Source: UBA3775 sp051877895 (lineage in GTDB: Bacteria; Bacillota; Clostridia; Lachnospirales; Lachnospiraceae). Taken from it: DNA of 23,305 nt. Below the pieces are notes generated by a model. The model ran no database searches. It was not told the DNA's origin and worked only from the letters and a program-made list of their open reading frames with translations. Location: positions 1 through 23,305 of the forward strand of contig JBJEJI010000008.1 in assembly GCA_051877895.1 (NCBI GenBank). Direction: 5' to 3'. The position numbers and the translations under genes are program-made. Numbering within the stretch: the first letter of the stretch is position 1; each line of letters starts with the position of its first letter. Of this stretch, positions 7,408-16,086 are shown piece by piece.

Positions 7408-8823
7408 TTACAGTTGATATTTCTCTACATAAGCAAGAAGTGCCTTATAAAAACATTCCATTGGCGGGCTGACAATTCCGGCACCAATCTGTCCTACTCC
7501 TGCATCTTTATGTGCAATTCCGGTATTAATTACCGGCAAGGTATCATTTTCAATTACCTTGACAAAATCAATTCCCATAGCACAGCCCTTGAAATTCAGG
7601 GCCGGAATGGAATATGCAGGGTTTAGATCTGTGGTAATGGTGTACATCCGTTTTGAGGTTGCAATGGCATCATCTGTCGTACCACCCACAAACTGTACAA
7701 TGGCAGGTGCACCGCCCATGGCAAAGCCGCCGATTCCCATGGTTTCGGTAATGGCACTGTCTCCTATATCCCGGTTGGCATCTTCCTGGGAATATCCCGG
7801 GAAATATAAACCCTGAATATACTGGGATTCCCCGGTGAACCATTGATCACTGCCAATTCCGCTTACTTTAATTCCAAAATCCACACCGTTTCTTGCCATT
7901 ACATTTAATATAGTGGAATATGGAACATTTTCTCCGGCTCTTAACATTATTTTACAAGCCGGCATAGAAATATTCAGGAAATAGTGGTCATTGCCTGCAA
8001 TAAAAGACAAAGCATTCATCGACTTTTCCCTGTCACTTTCTGCCTGCAAAATAAGAAGGCTAATCTGCTTGTAAAATAAAGAAGTTGCTGCTTTATTTCT
8101 ATTGTGACATTCGTCACCCATCTGCAATGCCTGTGCAGTTATGAGCTTGATGTCAATACCATCTGTAAGTGCCAAAGCCTTTTTCATAACAGGCATAAAT
8201 TCATCACGCAGGTAACGTAGTCTGTTTAATACTTCGCCGGAATATGCTCCGAAACGCAGTACTTTTCCTAACCCTTCATTAACGCTGCAATATGAATCAG
8301 TATTATATTCCTTATCATGAATAATATGTACCGGCATAGAAGCACAGACAATACCTGCCATTGGACCAACAGTACCATATTCATGACATGGAGCAAATTC
8401 AATTTTGCCTGACTCAATTAAAGCCACTGCCTCATCCTCTGTTTCTGCCAGCCCTTCAAAAAGCAGTGCTCCGATAACAGCACCTTTCATTGGACCGCAC
8501 ATTCTGTCCCAGCTCACCGGTGGGCCAGCATGTAGAATCAAGTTAGGCTTCATTCCCGGAATACAGTTAATTGCCAGATCAATATCCACAAGAAAAGGCT
8601 TGGATGCTTTGATTTTCTCAATCACCTGATGATTTGCCTCTGTAATTTTATCCCGTACTCCTTCCATCTTATCAAGAGCTGCAATAATGTCCTTTCTTCC
8701 CCCTGCAAGGGGTTTCCATTCAACCTGGGTAACCTTAGTATTCTGCTGTCTTGCATCTTCTGAAAAACGCTTTAAGCCTACATTAATAATATTTAAACTG
8801 TCCTGTTCCAATAAAGTATTCAT
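7408..8823 (-). CDS. DUF1116 family protein (YlbE/AllG-like), carbamoyltransferase subunit
   Basis: This 471-residue cytosolic protein of the DUF1116 family is related to E. coli YlbE (AllG), reported as a subunit of the oxamate carbamoyltransferase that splits oxalurate with phosphate. Recognisable segments include GRKDIIAALDKMEGVRDKI, ILHAGPPVSWDRMCGPMKGA, FAPCHEYGTVGPMAGI, NRNKAATSLFYKQI, ISMPACKIM and the closing MECFYKALLAY. The reading frame could start at an ATG at 8856 that overlaps the FdrA stop as ATGA. I prefer ATG 8823 because AGGAGG (8829-8834) sits five bases before it, and the conserved region begins there. It lies between FdrA and carbamate kinase in one operon. Family identification is firm; the substrate is open, since the neighbours suggest carboxybiuret or ureidomalonate rather than oxalurate. 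Confidence 0.88.
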   Translation of the reverse strand: MNTLLEQDSLNIINVGLKRFSEDARQQNTKVTQVEWKPLAGGRKDIIAALDKMEGVRDKITEANHQVIEKIKASKPFLVDIDLAINCIPGMKPNLILHAGPPVSWDRMCGPMKGAVIGALLFEGLAETEDEAVALIESGKIEFAPCHEYGTVGPMAGIVCASMPVHIIHDKEYNTDSYCSVNEGLGKVLRFGAYSGEVLNRLRYLRDEFMPVMKKALALTDGIDIKLITAQALQMGDECHNRNKAATSLFYKQISLLILQAESDREKSMNALSFIAGNDHYFLNISMPACKIMLRAGENVPYSTILNVMARNGVDFGIKVSGIGSDQWFTGESQYIQGLYFPGYSQEDANRDIGDSAITETMGIGGFAMGGAPAIVQFVGGTTDDAIATSKRMYTITTDLNPAYSIPALNFKGCAMGIDFVKVIENDTLPVINTGIAHKDAGVGQIGAGIVSPPMECFYKALLAYVEKYQL

Positions 8824-8852
8824 TTTTTCCTCCTGACCACCACATTTTGTGC

Positions 8853-10370
8853 TCATTGTACAACTAGTTTATATGCCTGTCGTACTGCATCAATATTGCT
8901 TTCTGCAACGATACAGCCGGCTTCACTAAGCAACTGCTCCTGTTTTCTTTTATCCTGCGTATCTCCATCGGTTCCAAGCACATAGGTCACAAATTTCAGG
9001 TCATTCCCCTTCTTCTTTGCAATTTCCATACCATCCTTTATAACTGCAATAGTTGCGCCTACCGGATCCTCATGAGAACCATAGCCCAGTTCAAAATCCA
9101 GCAGAATAACTCCTGTGTCTGACTCTTCACAGGACTCCAAAATCCTATCAAGACGAATCGTCGGGTCTATCATGGGATGAGGCCTTCCATTTGTAAAAAC
9201 ATCATCTCCCAGATCCAAAAGTGTATGTCCTTCATTGACAAACACATCCCGAAGCTGCTCCTCTTCTTTTTTTGCCACATTACTGTGAACATGCTCCAGA
9301 CGGTTTCTCAGATAATAATAAGCCTCAGAGCACAGGGTTCCGCCACAATACAAGCCACGAATTTTCTTAATGGTACTCTGCTTTTTTACTTCCGCTGTTT
9401 CTTTTGCTGCCTTTCCCGAAATTCCACTGTTAGTTTCCACCGCTGCCCTTGCCGTTTCAGCCAGAGAAGTTCCAAAATGAACCTGCTTCGTATCTTCAAA
9501 TCTCATGTCCGTAGCGAAATAAACCAGGACCGGTTTAGTAATCTCCTCCTGAATTACCTCCAAAATTTTTTCCTTCACTTCAGGAGCAGGCACTTTTGAA
9601 ACAATAACAATAGTTTTTGTCTTCATATCCTGCTGTAGCATACGCAGCCCGTCAATAAGCATAATGCCGCCGATTTCAGCCGTCAGATCTCTGCCTCCTA
9701 CACCAATGGCATTGGAAATTCCTCCACCGTAACGGTCAATCAAAACCATAATTTCCTGCATGCCTGTTCCCGATGCACCTACAATGCCAATGCTTCCCTC
9801 ACGAACCTTATTTGCAAAGCAAAGTGCTGTGTGGTTAATATATGCTGTTCCGCAGTCAGGCCCCATGACCAAAAGCCCTTCGGCATGAGCATACTCCTTT
9901 AACTGCTTCTCCTCCTCTATTGTTACATTATCACTAAAAAGCATGACATTCATTCCCTGCTTTAATGCAAGCATTGCCTCTCTTGCGGCATGCTCCCCCG
10001 GCACGGAAATAACTGCCATGTTGGCATCCGGCTGATTTTCTTTTGCACTTTTTATGGTTCGGTAAATCTCCTCCTGTACCGTCTGCTCAGATGCGTTTCC
10101 TTTCAACTTTTCATCAATTAATGCTATAATATCGTCTTTTTCCACAGCATCCTCACAGCGAAGAGCAATAACCAAGTCGTTTTCTGTACATTCCCTCACA
10201 TCATCGGTCATCATACCTACACGCTCCAGAAGCTCCTTATTCATTGCTGTAGCCATGGAAATCACGGCATCGAAAATACCCTCTGTTTTCTTTATTTCGG
10301 CAGACACAGACATCAGTGTAACCGAATCCGAATAGGAATTTTTTCTGATTTCAATTATTGTTTTGCTCAT
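8853..10370 (-). CDS. fdrA: FdrA family protein (AllF-like), acyl-CoA synthetase-like carbamoyltransferase subunit
   Basis: FdrA proteins resemble the alpha subunit of succinyl-CoA synthetase. In E. coli FdrA (AllF) is reported to act with YlbE and YlbF as oxamate carbamoyltransferase. The 505-residue length is typical. The N-terminal region (about 1-130) is FdrA-specific. The centre shows a SucD-like nucleotide-binding fold with LLVMGPDCGTAYI, GIVGASGTGMQEIMVLID and a glycine-rich ISNAIGVGGRDL. The C-terminal half includes IRGLYCGGTLCSEA, NGRPHPMIDP, VILLDFELGYGSHEDP and YVLGTDGDTQD. These residues probably handle the phosphorylated intermediate, but that is inference. ATG 10370 follows AAGGAGG. 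The gene starts 54 bases after the DUF2877 gene and its stop overlaps a possible DUF1116 ATG, so the three genes are likely translated in balance as one complex. Confidence 0.92.
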   Translation of the reverse strand: MSKTIIEIRKNSYSDSVTLMSVSAEIKKTEGIFDAVISMATAMNKELLERVGMMTDDVRECTENDLVIALRCEDAVEKDDIIALIDEKLKGNASEQTVQEEIYRTIKSAKENQPDANMAVISVPGEHAAREAMLALKQGMNVMLFSDNVTIEEEKQLKEYAHAEGLLVMGPDCGTAYINHTALCFANKVREGSIGIVGASGTGMQEIMVLIDRYGGGISNAIGVGGRDLTAEIGGIMLIDGLRMLQQDMKTKTIVIVSKVPAPEVKEKILEVIQEEITKPVLVYFATDMRFEDTKQVHFGTSLAETARAAVETNSGISGKAAKETAEVKKQSTIKKIRGLYCGGTLCSEAYYYLRNRLEHVHSNVAKKEEEQLRDVFVNEGHTLLDLGDDVFTNGRPHPMIDPTIRLDRILESCEESDTGVILLDFELGYGSHEDPVGATIAVIKDGMEIAKKKGNDLKFVTYVLGTDGDTQDKRKQEQLLSEAGCIVAESNIDAVRQAYKLVVQ

Positions 10371-10424
10371 TTTATCCTCCTTGCAGCATGCGAAACATGC
10401 CCATCTGTGTCTGAATTATACAAT

Positions 10425-11342
10425 TCATTCCGAGAAACACTTATGTGGTATTCCACATGCAAATCTTTTGTTTAGAATTAGATCTATTGCGGTAAGAATT
10501 CCCAGTGCAGTATCCGTTCCCGAGCTGCTTCCGAAGGCCAGAACCCTGTGTACACTGTTTTTTACAGCTTCTTTATCCCTTTCAAAAAAAGCCTGTATAA
10601 GTTCCATTTCAGATAATCTTCCAAATCCCACTGCTCCGTTTGCAATCATCTGTCCGCTAATCTGATTAGTCCGCCGACTACATTCATCTGCTACATTTTT
10701 CAGCTCTTTTTTATCTGTTCCGCTCAAGGCAAGGGTCAGAAACAGTCCGGCAAGAAAATCATCCCCCGATGGTGTAAGTCCGATGCCCAGTCCGCTTAAG
10801 GCAACTGATTTACGAATAACCCCATAGATGTTGCCCTCCGCCACCGGCTCTTTTAGTTCCTTAAACAGCCTGCTAAACCATGCGGTCATACAGTCGGAGG
10901 ATTTTTTGTCGAAAAATGCCTCATATAAAGGAGAACTTTTCCCATAAATTTTTACCAGTCTGAATAACGTATCCCGACAACTCCGGTAATCCTTTTCCCT
11001 TTCCCAAAGGAGAGTGGGCTCCGTGTCAAAATCCAAAGAAAATTCTGTACAGTCTGTCAAATCCAGAAAGATGTTTTCACCCAGAGAGATGCCACACTCT
11101 TTTTTATATACCGGCATCCCCACCGTCAGCCCTGTTTTATGAAAATCCTGAGTCCATCCGGTGATAATCATATCCGGTGATGGTTCCATGCCATCAACTG
11201 CCAGAGCTGTCAGTCTGCCGTCTATGAAAAAGTTACATGTTCTGCGGTAAACCGAATGCACCTGTCCTGTATTGCCCCGGTCCGTCTCCCTTAGCGATGC
11301 TGCAGTTCCGCTCCAGATTTGCCCGGCCTTAATGTTAATCAT
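10425..11342 (-). CDS. DUF2877 family protein (YlbF/AllH-like), carbamoyltransferase subunit
   Basis: This 305-residue protein belongs to DUF2877, the family of E. coli YlbF (AllH), the third component reported for the oxamate carbamoyltransferase. The diagnostic segment is LSGLGIGLTPSGDDFLAGLF, with a conserved GLTPSGDD loop. The tail VLAFGSSSGTDTALGIL is also typical. I start it at ATG 11342, preceded by GAGGAG; this makes it overlap the end of the amidase gene by eight bases. A longer TTG start at 11369 lacks a ribosome binding site. Overlap with the amidase and linkage to FdrA and DUF1116 support a shared complex or pathway. The biochemical role of this subunit is not clear even in E. coli. 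Confidence 0.85.
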   Translation of the reverse strand: MINIKAGQIWSGTAASLRETDRGNTGQVHSVYRRTCNFFIDGRLTALAVDGMEPSPDMIITGWTQDFHKTGLTVGMPVYKKECGISLGENIFLDLTDCTEFSLDFDTEPTLLWEREKDYRSCRDTLFRLVKIYGKSSPLYEAFFDKKSSDCMTAWFSRLFKELKEPVAEGNIYGVIRKSVALSGLGIGLTPSGDDFLAGLFLTLALSGTDKKELKNVADECSRRTNQISGQMIANGAVGFGRLSEMELIQAFFERDKEAVKNSVHRVLAFGSSSGTDTALGILTAIDLILNKRFACGIPHKCFSE

Positions 11343-12702
11343 TGTTCTCCTCTGCAAGTGTCTCTGCAAGTCCCATCAACAGATGTTCATTCTCTGCTGC
11401 GGCAAATAATGTTACACCGAAAGGTAAATCGCCATCCATGATTCCCATAGGAACCGCTATGGCACACATATCCAGCAGGTTACAGTGATTTGTATAGCGA
11501 CCCATATCACTGTTAGTGTCAATAGGATTGCTTCGTACTGTATCTCTTGTATAGGTTCCCGCACAGGTAGGGAATACCAGCACTCCGTTTTTCAGCAGAT
11601 TCTCACTACGGCGTTTATACTCTTTCAGTTCATGCAGGGTGCGAAAAAGTGCTTCTGCCGTATAATCCGGTCTGTCTCCCGATTCCAGAATGGTACGTGT
11701 CACAGGGAAAACCGACTCAGGTCTGCTGCTTACAAAACCTCCAAGATCCGCCCAGCGTTCTGCAACACATGGCCCACCGTAAAGAAGCAATGCCGCTTTC
11801 TGATAAAAATCAGTGTCAGCAGCCTGAACAGATACCCTTGCCTCCTTCAGAATGTTGGAATTTTTTAATTTGTTAACCGCCTTTTCCCATGCTTCACGAT
11901 ACAGATTTTCATAAGGGCCGTAAAAGTTGACGGCGGTCTGTGGTATAATAATTGTTTCCGGAAGTGCATTTTCTGCTCTATCCACCTTTTTTGACCATGG
12001 ATCCTGTTCATCTAATCCTCTGGCAATACTGTCCACAAGTGCTGCATCAGCCGTATTGTTGGCAAAAACCGTAACACAGTCCAGGCTGGCACATGCCGGA
12101 ACAACTCCTTTACTCGGCCACGCACCTACTGTGGGTTTCCAGCCCACCAGTCCGTTTAATGATGCCGGAACTCTTCCTGACCCTGCCGTATCCGTTCCCA
12201 AGGCAAATACCGCCTCGCCCAGTGCAACCGACACGGCCGAACCCGCACTAGATCCACCGCTGATTAATTCCTCATGCAGTGCGTTATGAACTTCTCCGTA
12301 AGGGCTTCTGGTTCCCACAAGCCCCGTAGCAAACTGATCCAGATTGGTTTTTCCCAAAGGTATAGCCCCTGCTGCAATTAATCTGGAAACCACCGTAGCA
12401 CTATCTGTGGGGGAATATGCATAGTCAGGACAAGCTGCAGTTGTAGGATATCCTGCCAGGTCAATATTATCTTTTACCGCAAAGGGAATTCCCCATAATG
12501 GTTTGTTGTTATAATCCGGTTCTCCAAGAGCTTCTATATAAGGTATTACTCTTTCAGGAACCGGCGGCTCAATCCATATATTGTATCGGTTATGATCCTT
12601 CACGCGTTCCAGAATCTGTGTAAATACTTCTTCGGGAGAAACTGCTCCCAACTGATATTGTTCTCTAAGCCATTGTACTGTTAAATGCTCCGGTAATTTC
12701 AT
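11335..12702 (-). CDS. atzF: Amidase-signature enzyme, allophanate hydrolase amidase domain (AtzF-type)
   Basis: The protein belongs to the amidase signature family and most resembles the N-terminal catalytic domain of allophanate hydrolase, which splits allophanate to ammonia and carbon dioxide. The Lys-Ser-Ser triad is K77 (FAVKDNID), S151 (ISGGSS) and S175 (DTAGSGRVPA). The spacings of 74 and 24 equal those I recall for AtzF (K91, S165, S189). The motifs NIDLAGYPTTAACP and NGLVGWKPTVGAWPSKGVVP are characteristic of this branch. At 455 residues it lacks the C-terminal domain of full-length AtzF (about 600 residues). That domain is encoded separately at 16124-16519. GGGAGG precedes ATG 12702. 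It is the first gene of the operon that continues with DUF2877, FdrA, DUF1116 and carbamate kinase. Another possible substrate is malonamate if the pathway degrades barbiturate. Confidence 0.88.
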   Translation of the reverse strand: MKLPEHLTVQWLREQYQLGAVSPEEVFTQILERVKDHNRYNIWIEPPVPERVIPYIEALGEPDYNNKPLWGIPFAVKDNIDLAGYPTTAACPDYAYSPTDSATVVSRLIAAGAIPLGKTNLDQFATGLVGTRSPYGEVHNALHEELISGGSSAGSAVSVALGEAVFALGTDTAGSGRVPASLNGLVGWKPTVGAWPSKGVVPACASLDCVTVFANNTADAALVDSIARGLDEQDPWSKKVDRAENALPETIIIPQTAVNFYGPYENLYREAWEKAVNKLKNSNILKEARVSVQAADTDFYQKAALLLYGGPCVAERWADLGGFVSSRPESVFPVTRTILESGDRPDYTAEALFRTLHELKEYKRRSENLLKNGVLVFPTCAGTYTRDTVRSNPIDTNSDMGRYTNHCNLLDMCAIAVPMGIMDGDLPFGVTLFAAAENEHLLMGLAETLAEENND

Positions 12703-12787
12703 ATCCTACCTCCCGCTTTTTGTTAATACTTTCCTTTTAGGCACGGCACTAAGCAGTTCTGCCATTTATCAAAATAACTTCCCGTAA

Positions 12788-12828
12788 AGGAAAAAGGGCT
12801 GCAAGGATTCTCCCTGCAGCCTCTTTGC
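12788..12828 (-). terminator. Terminator/attenuator between pucR-type gene and amidase operon
   Basis: On the minus strand GCTGCAGGG-agaat-CCTTGCAGC, with outer G-C pairs, is followed by CTTTTTCC. GCAAAG stands just before it. Because a TATAAT lies upstream at 12842-12847, the hairpin is both the end of the regulator transcript and a promoter-proximal terminator in the leader of the amidase operon. Confidence 0.8.
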
Positions 12829-12841
12829 TATCTATGTGTTT

Positions 12842-12884
12842 ATTATAACAGACTATCACAGCATTTCTTTATCAGTAATTCACA
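12842..12884 (-). promoter_or_regulatory. Probable promoter and activator box of the amidase operon
   Basis: On the minus strand TGTGAAT (12878-12884) lies 37 bases upstream of TATAAT (12842-12847). The -35 position holds AAAGAA, a poor match, so activator dependence is likely. The predicted transcript starts just before the terminator hairpin at 12788-12822. The same layout occurs before the ring-opening hydrolase and the ABC transporter genes. Confidence 0.45.
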
Positions 12885-12912
12885 ATGTTTTTTTGAAAGC
12901 TTTGGTAACTGC

Positions 12913-14484
12913 TCACAAATACATGTCATAAATCTTAATAGCCATGTCCAGACAGAACTGAATTTCATGGTCACTGATGTCCATTCCCATAATCTGACTG
13001 ATTCGCTCCAGCCTGTAACCAATGGTATTGTAATGCATAAACAGCCTCTCCGCCGTTGCCTTTGCATTTCCCTTGGTATCCAGATATACCTTCAGCGTAG
13101 CTAACATATTGGTCTGGTGCTTTTCATCATATTGAACCAGCGGACGTATATATATATCCAGATAATCGTCCAGTTCCTTGCCAAGCGGTATCATATACAA
13201 AAGAGAATATACTCCCGTATTCCGGTAATTCAGCACCTTGTCCTTAAGTTTATAACGTTTGCTGACCTTGGCAATATTACAGGCATCCTTATAACTGTCA
13301 TAAAGATTAAATACTTCTTTTGCTGTCTTTCCGACGCAAAGCTGTACTTCCATGCCCGAAAAAATGGTTTTTGACAGTTCCAGAACCTGAAAAACATATT
13401 CTTCCTCCCTATTTTCAGGAAAGACTAACAGAATTTCCTCATTAACATGGGTAACATAAAAATCCTGACAGGTCTGCATATTCTTCCGAAGTCTGACTGC
13501 AGCCGCTTTCTGTCTATCCTCCGGCAAATTCTTCAGGGTTCTCAGTACTGCAACCTTATAAATTTCTTTGGAACGAACCGTTAGTCCGCTGACTTCACTT
13601 TGCATTTTCAAACTGTTGCCATCTTCAATTTTTCCCAATATCCAGTTTCGCAGAAACTGATCTACATATTTCATTTCTACACGTTTACGGACCGCCTCGC
13701 TGAGCAGCTCCATTCCAACCATATAGCTGCACTGCTCAAGCAGATGAATATGGTCGTTCTGTATCCCTGTGTTTTTTTCTATTATATATATGCATGCCAA
13801 TCTTTCCTGCTGATGGATCATATTGTAATAATATGCCTTATATTCTTTTACTCCGATACAGATTTTTATCCAGCCCTGTTTTTCCGTACCTGAAAAAATA
13901 CTGAAATCCTCATTACAAGGGGTATATGCCTCCTCACCCATTAATCCGTAGGTAATGCAGTCCCCATTCTCCCGCTGTAAAATAACCGGATTGTCCATAT
14001 ACTCCGAAAGTCTCTTTACAAACGGAGTCAGTCCGCTGCCACCCAGAATGATTTCTGATAACTCGGTAACTCTTAACAGCATATTAGTAAGAGAATTATT
14101 GTCCTCTGCAATAATCGTTTCAATTACCTGACGTACTACATTAGAGAAAACCACTTCCTCTCCGATTTCAATAACCGGCAATCCACAGGCATCGGCCTGT
14201 TCAATTACCTGTTCCGGAATGTGTTCAAAGAAACGGTGTGCCTTAATACCAAGAGCCACAACTCCTTTTTCTGCCAACTGAGGAACAAGCAGCGCAAAAT
14301 CTTCCGGTTTATTCCTGTAAGAATAGCCTGCCGTCATTAAATATTCCCCTTTTTTGACCCAATTAATAATGTCAGGGACCTCCATTACATTTACTCCTGT
14401 TATGGGAGCTGACAAATCACAGTTATGAGTCACAACTCTCGAACCTTGCATACTGTCCAGTTTTAACAAATCCTCAATTTTCAT
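12913..14484 (-). CDS. PucR family transcriptional regulator
   Basis: This is a DNA-binding regulator of the PucR/CdaR type, a group often controlling purine and ureide catabolism. The 523-residue protein has the N-terminal PucR (purine catabolism) domain at about 7-125, including VNVMEVPDIINWVKKGEYLM and EKGVVALGIK. A less conserved centre follows. The C-terminal HTH_30 domain lies at about 455-515, with LKVYLDTKGNAKATAERLFM and the recognition region HYNTIGYRLERI. ATG 14484 follows GGGAGGA. It sits between the ring-opening hydrolase gene and the amidase operon, separated from each by a terminator. It is the natural candidate to sense the ring compound and activate the three operons sharing the TGTRAAY box; this is inference. 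No clear promoter of its own is visible between the upstream terminator and the start, so it may depend on readthrough. Confidence 0.92.
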   Translation of the reverse strand: MKIEDLLKLDSMQGSRVVTHNCDLSAPITGVNVMEVPDIINWVKKGEYLMTAGYSYRNKPEDFALLVPQLAEKGVVALGIKAHRFFEHIPEQVIEQADACGLPVIEIGEEVVFSNVVRQVIETIIAEDNNSLTNMLLRVTELSEIILGGSGLTPFVKRLSEYMDNPVILQRENGDCITYGLMGEEAYTPCNEDFSIFSGTEKQGWIKICIGVKEYKAYYYNMIHQQERLACIYIIEKNTGIQNDHIHLLEQCSYMVGMELLSEAVRKRVEMKYVDQFLRNWILGKIEDGNSLKMQSEVSGLTVRSKEIYKVAVLRTLKNLPEDRQKAAAVRLRKNMQTCQDFYVTHVNEEILLVFPENREEEYVFQVLELSKTIFSGMEVQLCVGKTAKEVFNLYDSYKDACNIAKVSKRYKLKDKVLNYRNTGVYSLLYMIPLGKELDDYLDIYIRPLVQYDEKHQTNMLATLKVYLDTKGNAKATAERLFMHYNTIGYRLERISQIMGMDISDHEIQFCLDMAIKIYDMYL

Positions 14485-14528
14485 CCAAATCCTCCCTATC
14501 CGGAAATTCTCGAAACTTTCCTTTTATG

Positions 14529-14565
14529 TAAAAAACGCACCGGTGGCAAAATACCTTCCGGTGCG
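14529..14565 (-). terminator. Intrinsic terminator after the ring-opening hydrolase gene
   Basis: On the minus strand CGCACCGG and CCGGTGCG form an 8-bp stem followed by TTTTTTAC. It begins 20 bases after the hydrolase stop and lies 44 bases before the regulator start. Confidence 0.88.
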
Positions 14566-14585
14566 TCTAATTTAAATATCCAAAT

Positions 14586-15677
14586 TCATCGAATTTTTCC
14601 GATTACTGCAACCGGACCTCCACCTGCAGGTCCCTGATGCTCGGCTCCACCGGAAACATAAACCATTGGATCTCCTACAATAGAAGCAATAACACCTCCC
14701 ACAACAGCTCTGGCATGTCTGGTATGGTTGATATCCGAATCATCATGCATGATGTTTCTCCGTCCTCTGACAATTCCCAAAGGATCTGCTTCTGCTTTGG
14801 CAAGTACCTGAACCAGTTCCCTGCTTTCATCATTTTTGGTACGAAGATATCCAATCTGTGCTTTATCCAAAGCTCTCATTACTGCCTCAGCATCAATGGC
14901 ATCCTGCATTACATCATGCTCGATAAAATATCTGCTGTTTCCCGTTACTGAGTTTCCGAATAATATGATTTCACATTCCATCAGCTCTACACCCGCCGAG
15001 GTAGACGCAACCTCGCTGTATAATGACCAGTCCTTACAAATTTTCTCGTCTGTTACCGAGCCTTCTGGAACTTCGCCCAGTGCCAGGGCAATACCCAAAG
15101 CACAGGCTCCTCTTGAATATCCCATGGATTCATAGGTATCCTCTGTTACAACCTCATGACCTCTCTCACTTGCTTCTGCAACCCTCTGGGAAATAATGAG
15201 AGGACATTTTACCTGTACAAAATGTACATCCTTCGGATCAGTAATTCCGGCAGTCTTCATCATCTCCATAACAGTATCGCGCACAGCCTCTACCTGGGCC
15301 ATTCTTCCGATTTCCTCCGGCAGTAACTCTCTTGTTCTGGCTGCGCTGATTGCAAGGGACTTTTCGAGTCCTGCCATCGAATCAGTCTCCTCATTATGAC
15401 AAATAACAGAAAGATGAGGACTTAAAATACCCTCAGTACCTCCCGACATAACATAAACTATTTTATCCGCCTGAGCCTTTGGCAGATATCCTTCAAAGAA
15501 ATGTTTCAGAGTATCTACAGAATATCCTCTGGTCCAGTCGTTTACACATCCGTTTCCTTCTGTTTTTCCCAGTACGGCCATAACCTCCTCCGGACGGATA
15601 GTTCCGTTTTCAATCAGTTCCTTTATTCCTGAAACATCATTGGGTGATTTGGTAGGTACAACATATACAGCATTCAT
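14586..15677 (-). CDS. Ring-opening amidohydrolase, cyanuric acid amidohydrolase/barbiturase family
   Basis: Members of this small family open the ring of cyanuric acid (AtzD/TrzD, giving carboxybiuret) or barbiturate (giving ureidomalonate). The 363-residue length is exactly typical. The fold has three repeated domains, each supplying a Lys/Ser pair. These appear as K38 (VLGKTEGNG) with S78 (VMSGGTEG), K157 (VKCPL) with S227 (ASTSAGVE), and K294 (VLAKAEADP) with S342 (VSGGAEHQGP). The family blocks ESMGYSRGA and RGRRNIMHDD are also present, so the enzyme should be active. ATG 15677 follows GGAGG. The gene is monocistronic with a terminator behind it. Its own leader carries a promoter-proximal terminator. 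Neighbouring allophanate hydrolase parts favour cyanuric acid over barbiturate, but sequence alone does not settle it. Confidence 0.93.
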   Translation of the reverse strand: MNAVYVVPTKSPNDVSGIKELIENGTIRPEEVMAVLGKTEGNGCVNDWTRGYSVDTLKHFFEGYLPKAQADKIVYVMSGGTEGILSPHLSVICHNEETDSMAGLEKSLAISAARTRELLPEEIGRMAQVEAVRDTVMEMMKTAGITDPKDVHFVQVKCPLIISQRVAEASERGHEVVTEDTYESMGYSRGACALGIALALGEVPEGSVTDEKICKDWSLYSEVASTSAGVELMECEIILFGNSVTGNSRYFIEHDVMQDAIDAEAVMRALDKAQIGYLRTKNDESRELVQVLAKAEADPLGIVRGRRNIMHDDSDINHTRHARAVVGGVIASIVGDPMVYVSGGAEHQGPAGGGPVAVIGKIR

Positions 15678-15801
15678 AATATTCCTCCATTCCGAAGCGT
15701 TTAGGCTTCTCTGCTTTACGGCAGCCGTATTGTGATATCCCGCATTCGGACAGCATCGACCTTACGAATCTTTTACTTTCCCAAAATGCTTTCTGTAAAG
15801 T

Positions 15802-15842
15802 AAAAAAAGGCACATGTAGAGTAATCTACAATGCACCTTTGC
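15802..15842 (-). terminator. Promoter-proximal terminator in the hydrolase leader
   Basis: On the minus strand AAAGGTGCATTGTAGA and TCTACATGTGCCTTT pair around a TTAC loop, with two G-U pairs and one bulge, followed by seven T. GCAAAG precedes the stem. It lies some 125 bases before the hydrolase start and downstream of the promoters, so it would abort transcription unless relieved. It resembles the hairpin at 21654-21684. Confidence 0.75.
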
Positions 15843-15855
15843 ATTTTTTGTTATC

Positions 15856-15932
15856 ATAATACAACATTTCCGCCATTCTTTCAACCCAATTATAGACTTT
15901 ATTACAGAAACGTACATCGTAGTATATTCACA
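15856..15932 (-). promoter_or_regulatory. Promoter region of the ring-opening hydrolase gene
   Basis: Two overlapping promoters are visible on the minus strand. The proximal one has TTGAAA (15879-15884), 17 bases and TATTAT (15856-15861). The distal one has TATAAT (15889-15894) with a poor -35 and TGTGAAT (15926-15932) 38 bases upstream, the same distance as the boxes before the amidase and BMP genes. An inverted repeat TTGTGGCAGGTTCACAA stands further up, at 15950-15966. Confidence 0.5.
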
Positions 15933-15949
15933 TAGTTTTCCTATTTTTT

Positions 15950-15966
15950 TTGTGGCAGGTTCACAA
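15950..15966. promoter_or_regulatory. Candidate operator in the divergent hydrolase/AH_C region
   Basis: TTGTG-gcaggtt-CACAA is an interrupted palindrome of 17 bases in the intergenic region between the ring-opening hydrolase (minus) and the allophanate hydrolase C-domain gene (plus). Its outer halves resemble TTGTAAACTGTTTACAA at 21782-21798. It could serve both divergent genes. Confidence 0.3.
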
Positions 15967-16086
15967 TCCATTTTTTCTGAAAATCTATTACAATATTCCA
16001 TGTATTGAATCTGCCTGTCGTCCTTGTCCGTACGGAAAGAATCATATATTCTGCCCTTACCGGCAGGGGAGTCGGGCGTAAGAGGG

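Noticed and set aside
7225..7626. Open frames on the plus strand over the end of the DUF1116 gene and the start of carbamate kinase
   Set aside because: They are antisense to two well-supported genes and have low-complexity, Ser/Phe-rich translations typical of shadow frames.
12843..13067. Short minus-strand frame at the end of the PucR gene
   Set aside because: It overlaps the regulator's HTH region in another frame and continues through its terminator-side promoter; no ribosome binding site.
6386..15677. Allantoin or uric acid degradation pathway
   Set aside because: PucR, FdrA and carbamate kinase suggest it, but no allantoinase, allantoate hydrolase, ureidoglycolate or xanthine enzymes are present, while a ring-opening cyanurate/barbiturate enzyme and allophanate hydrolase parts are.
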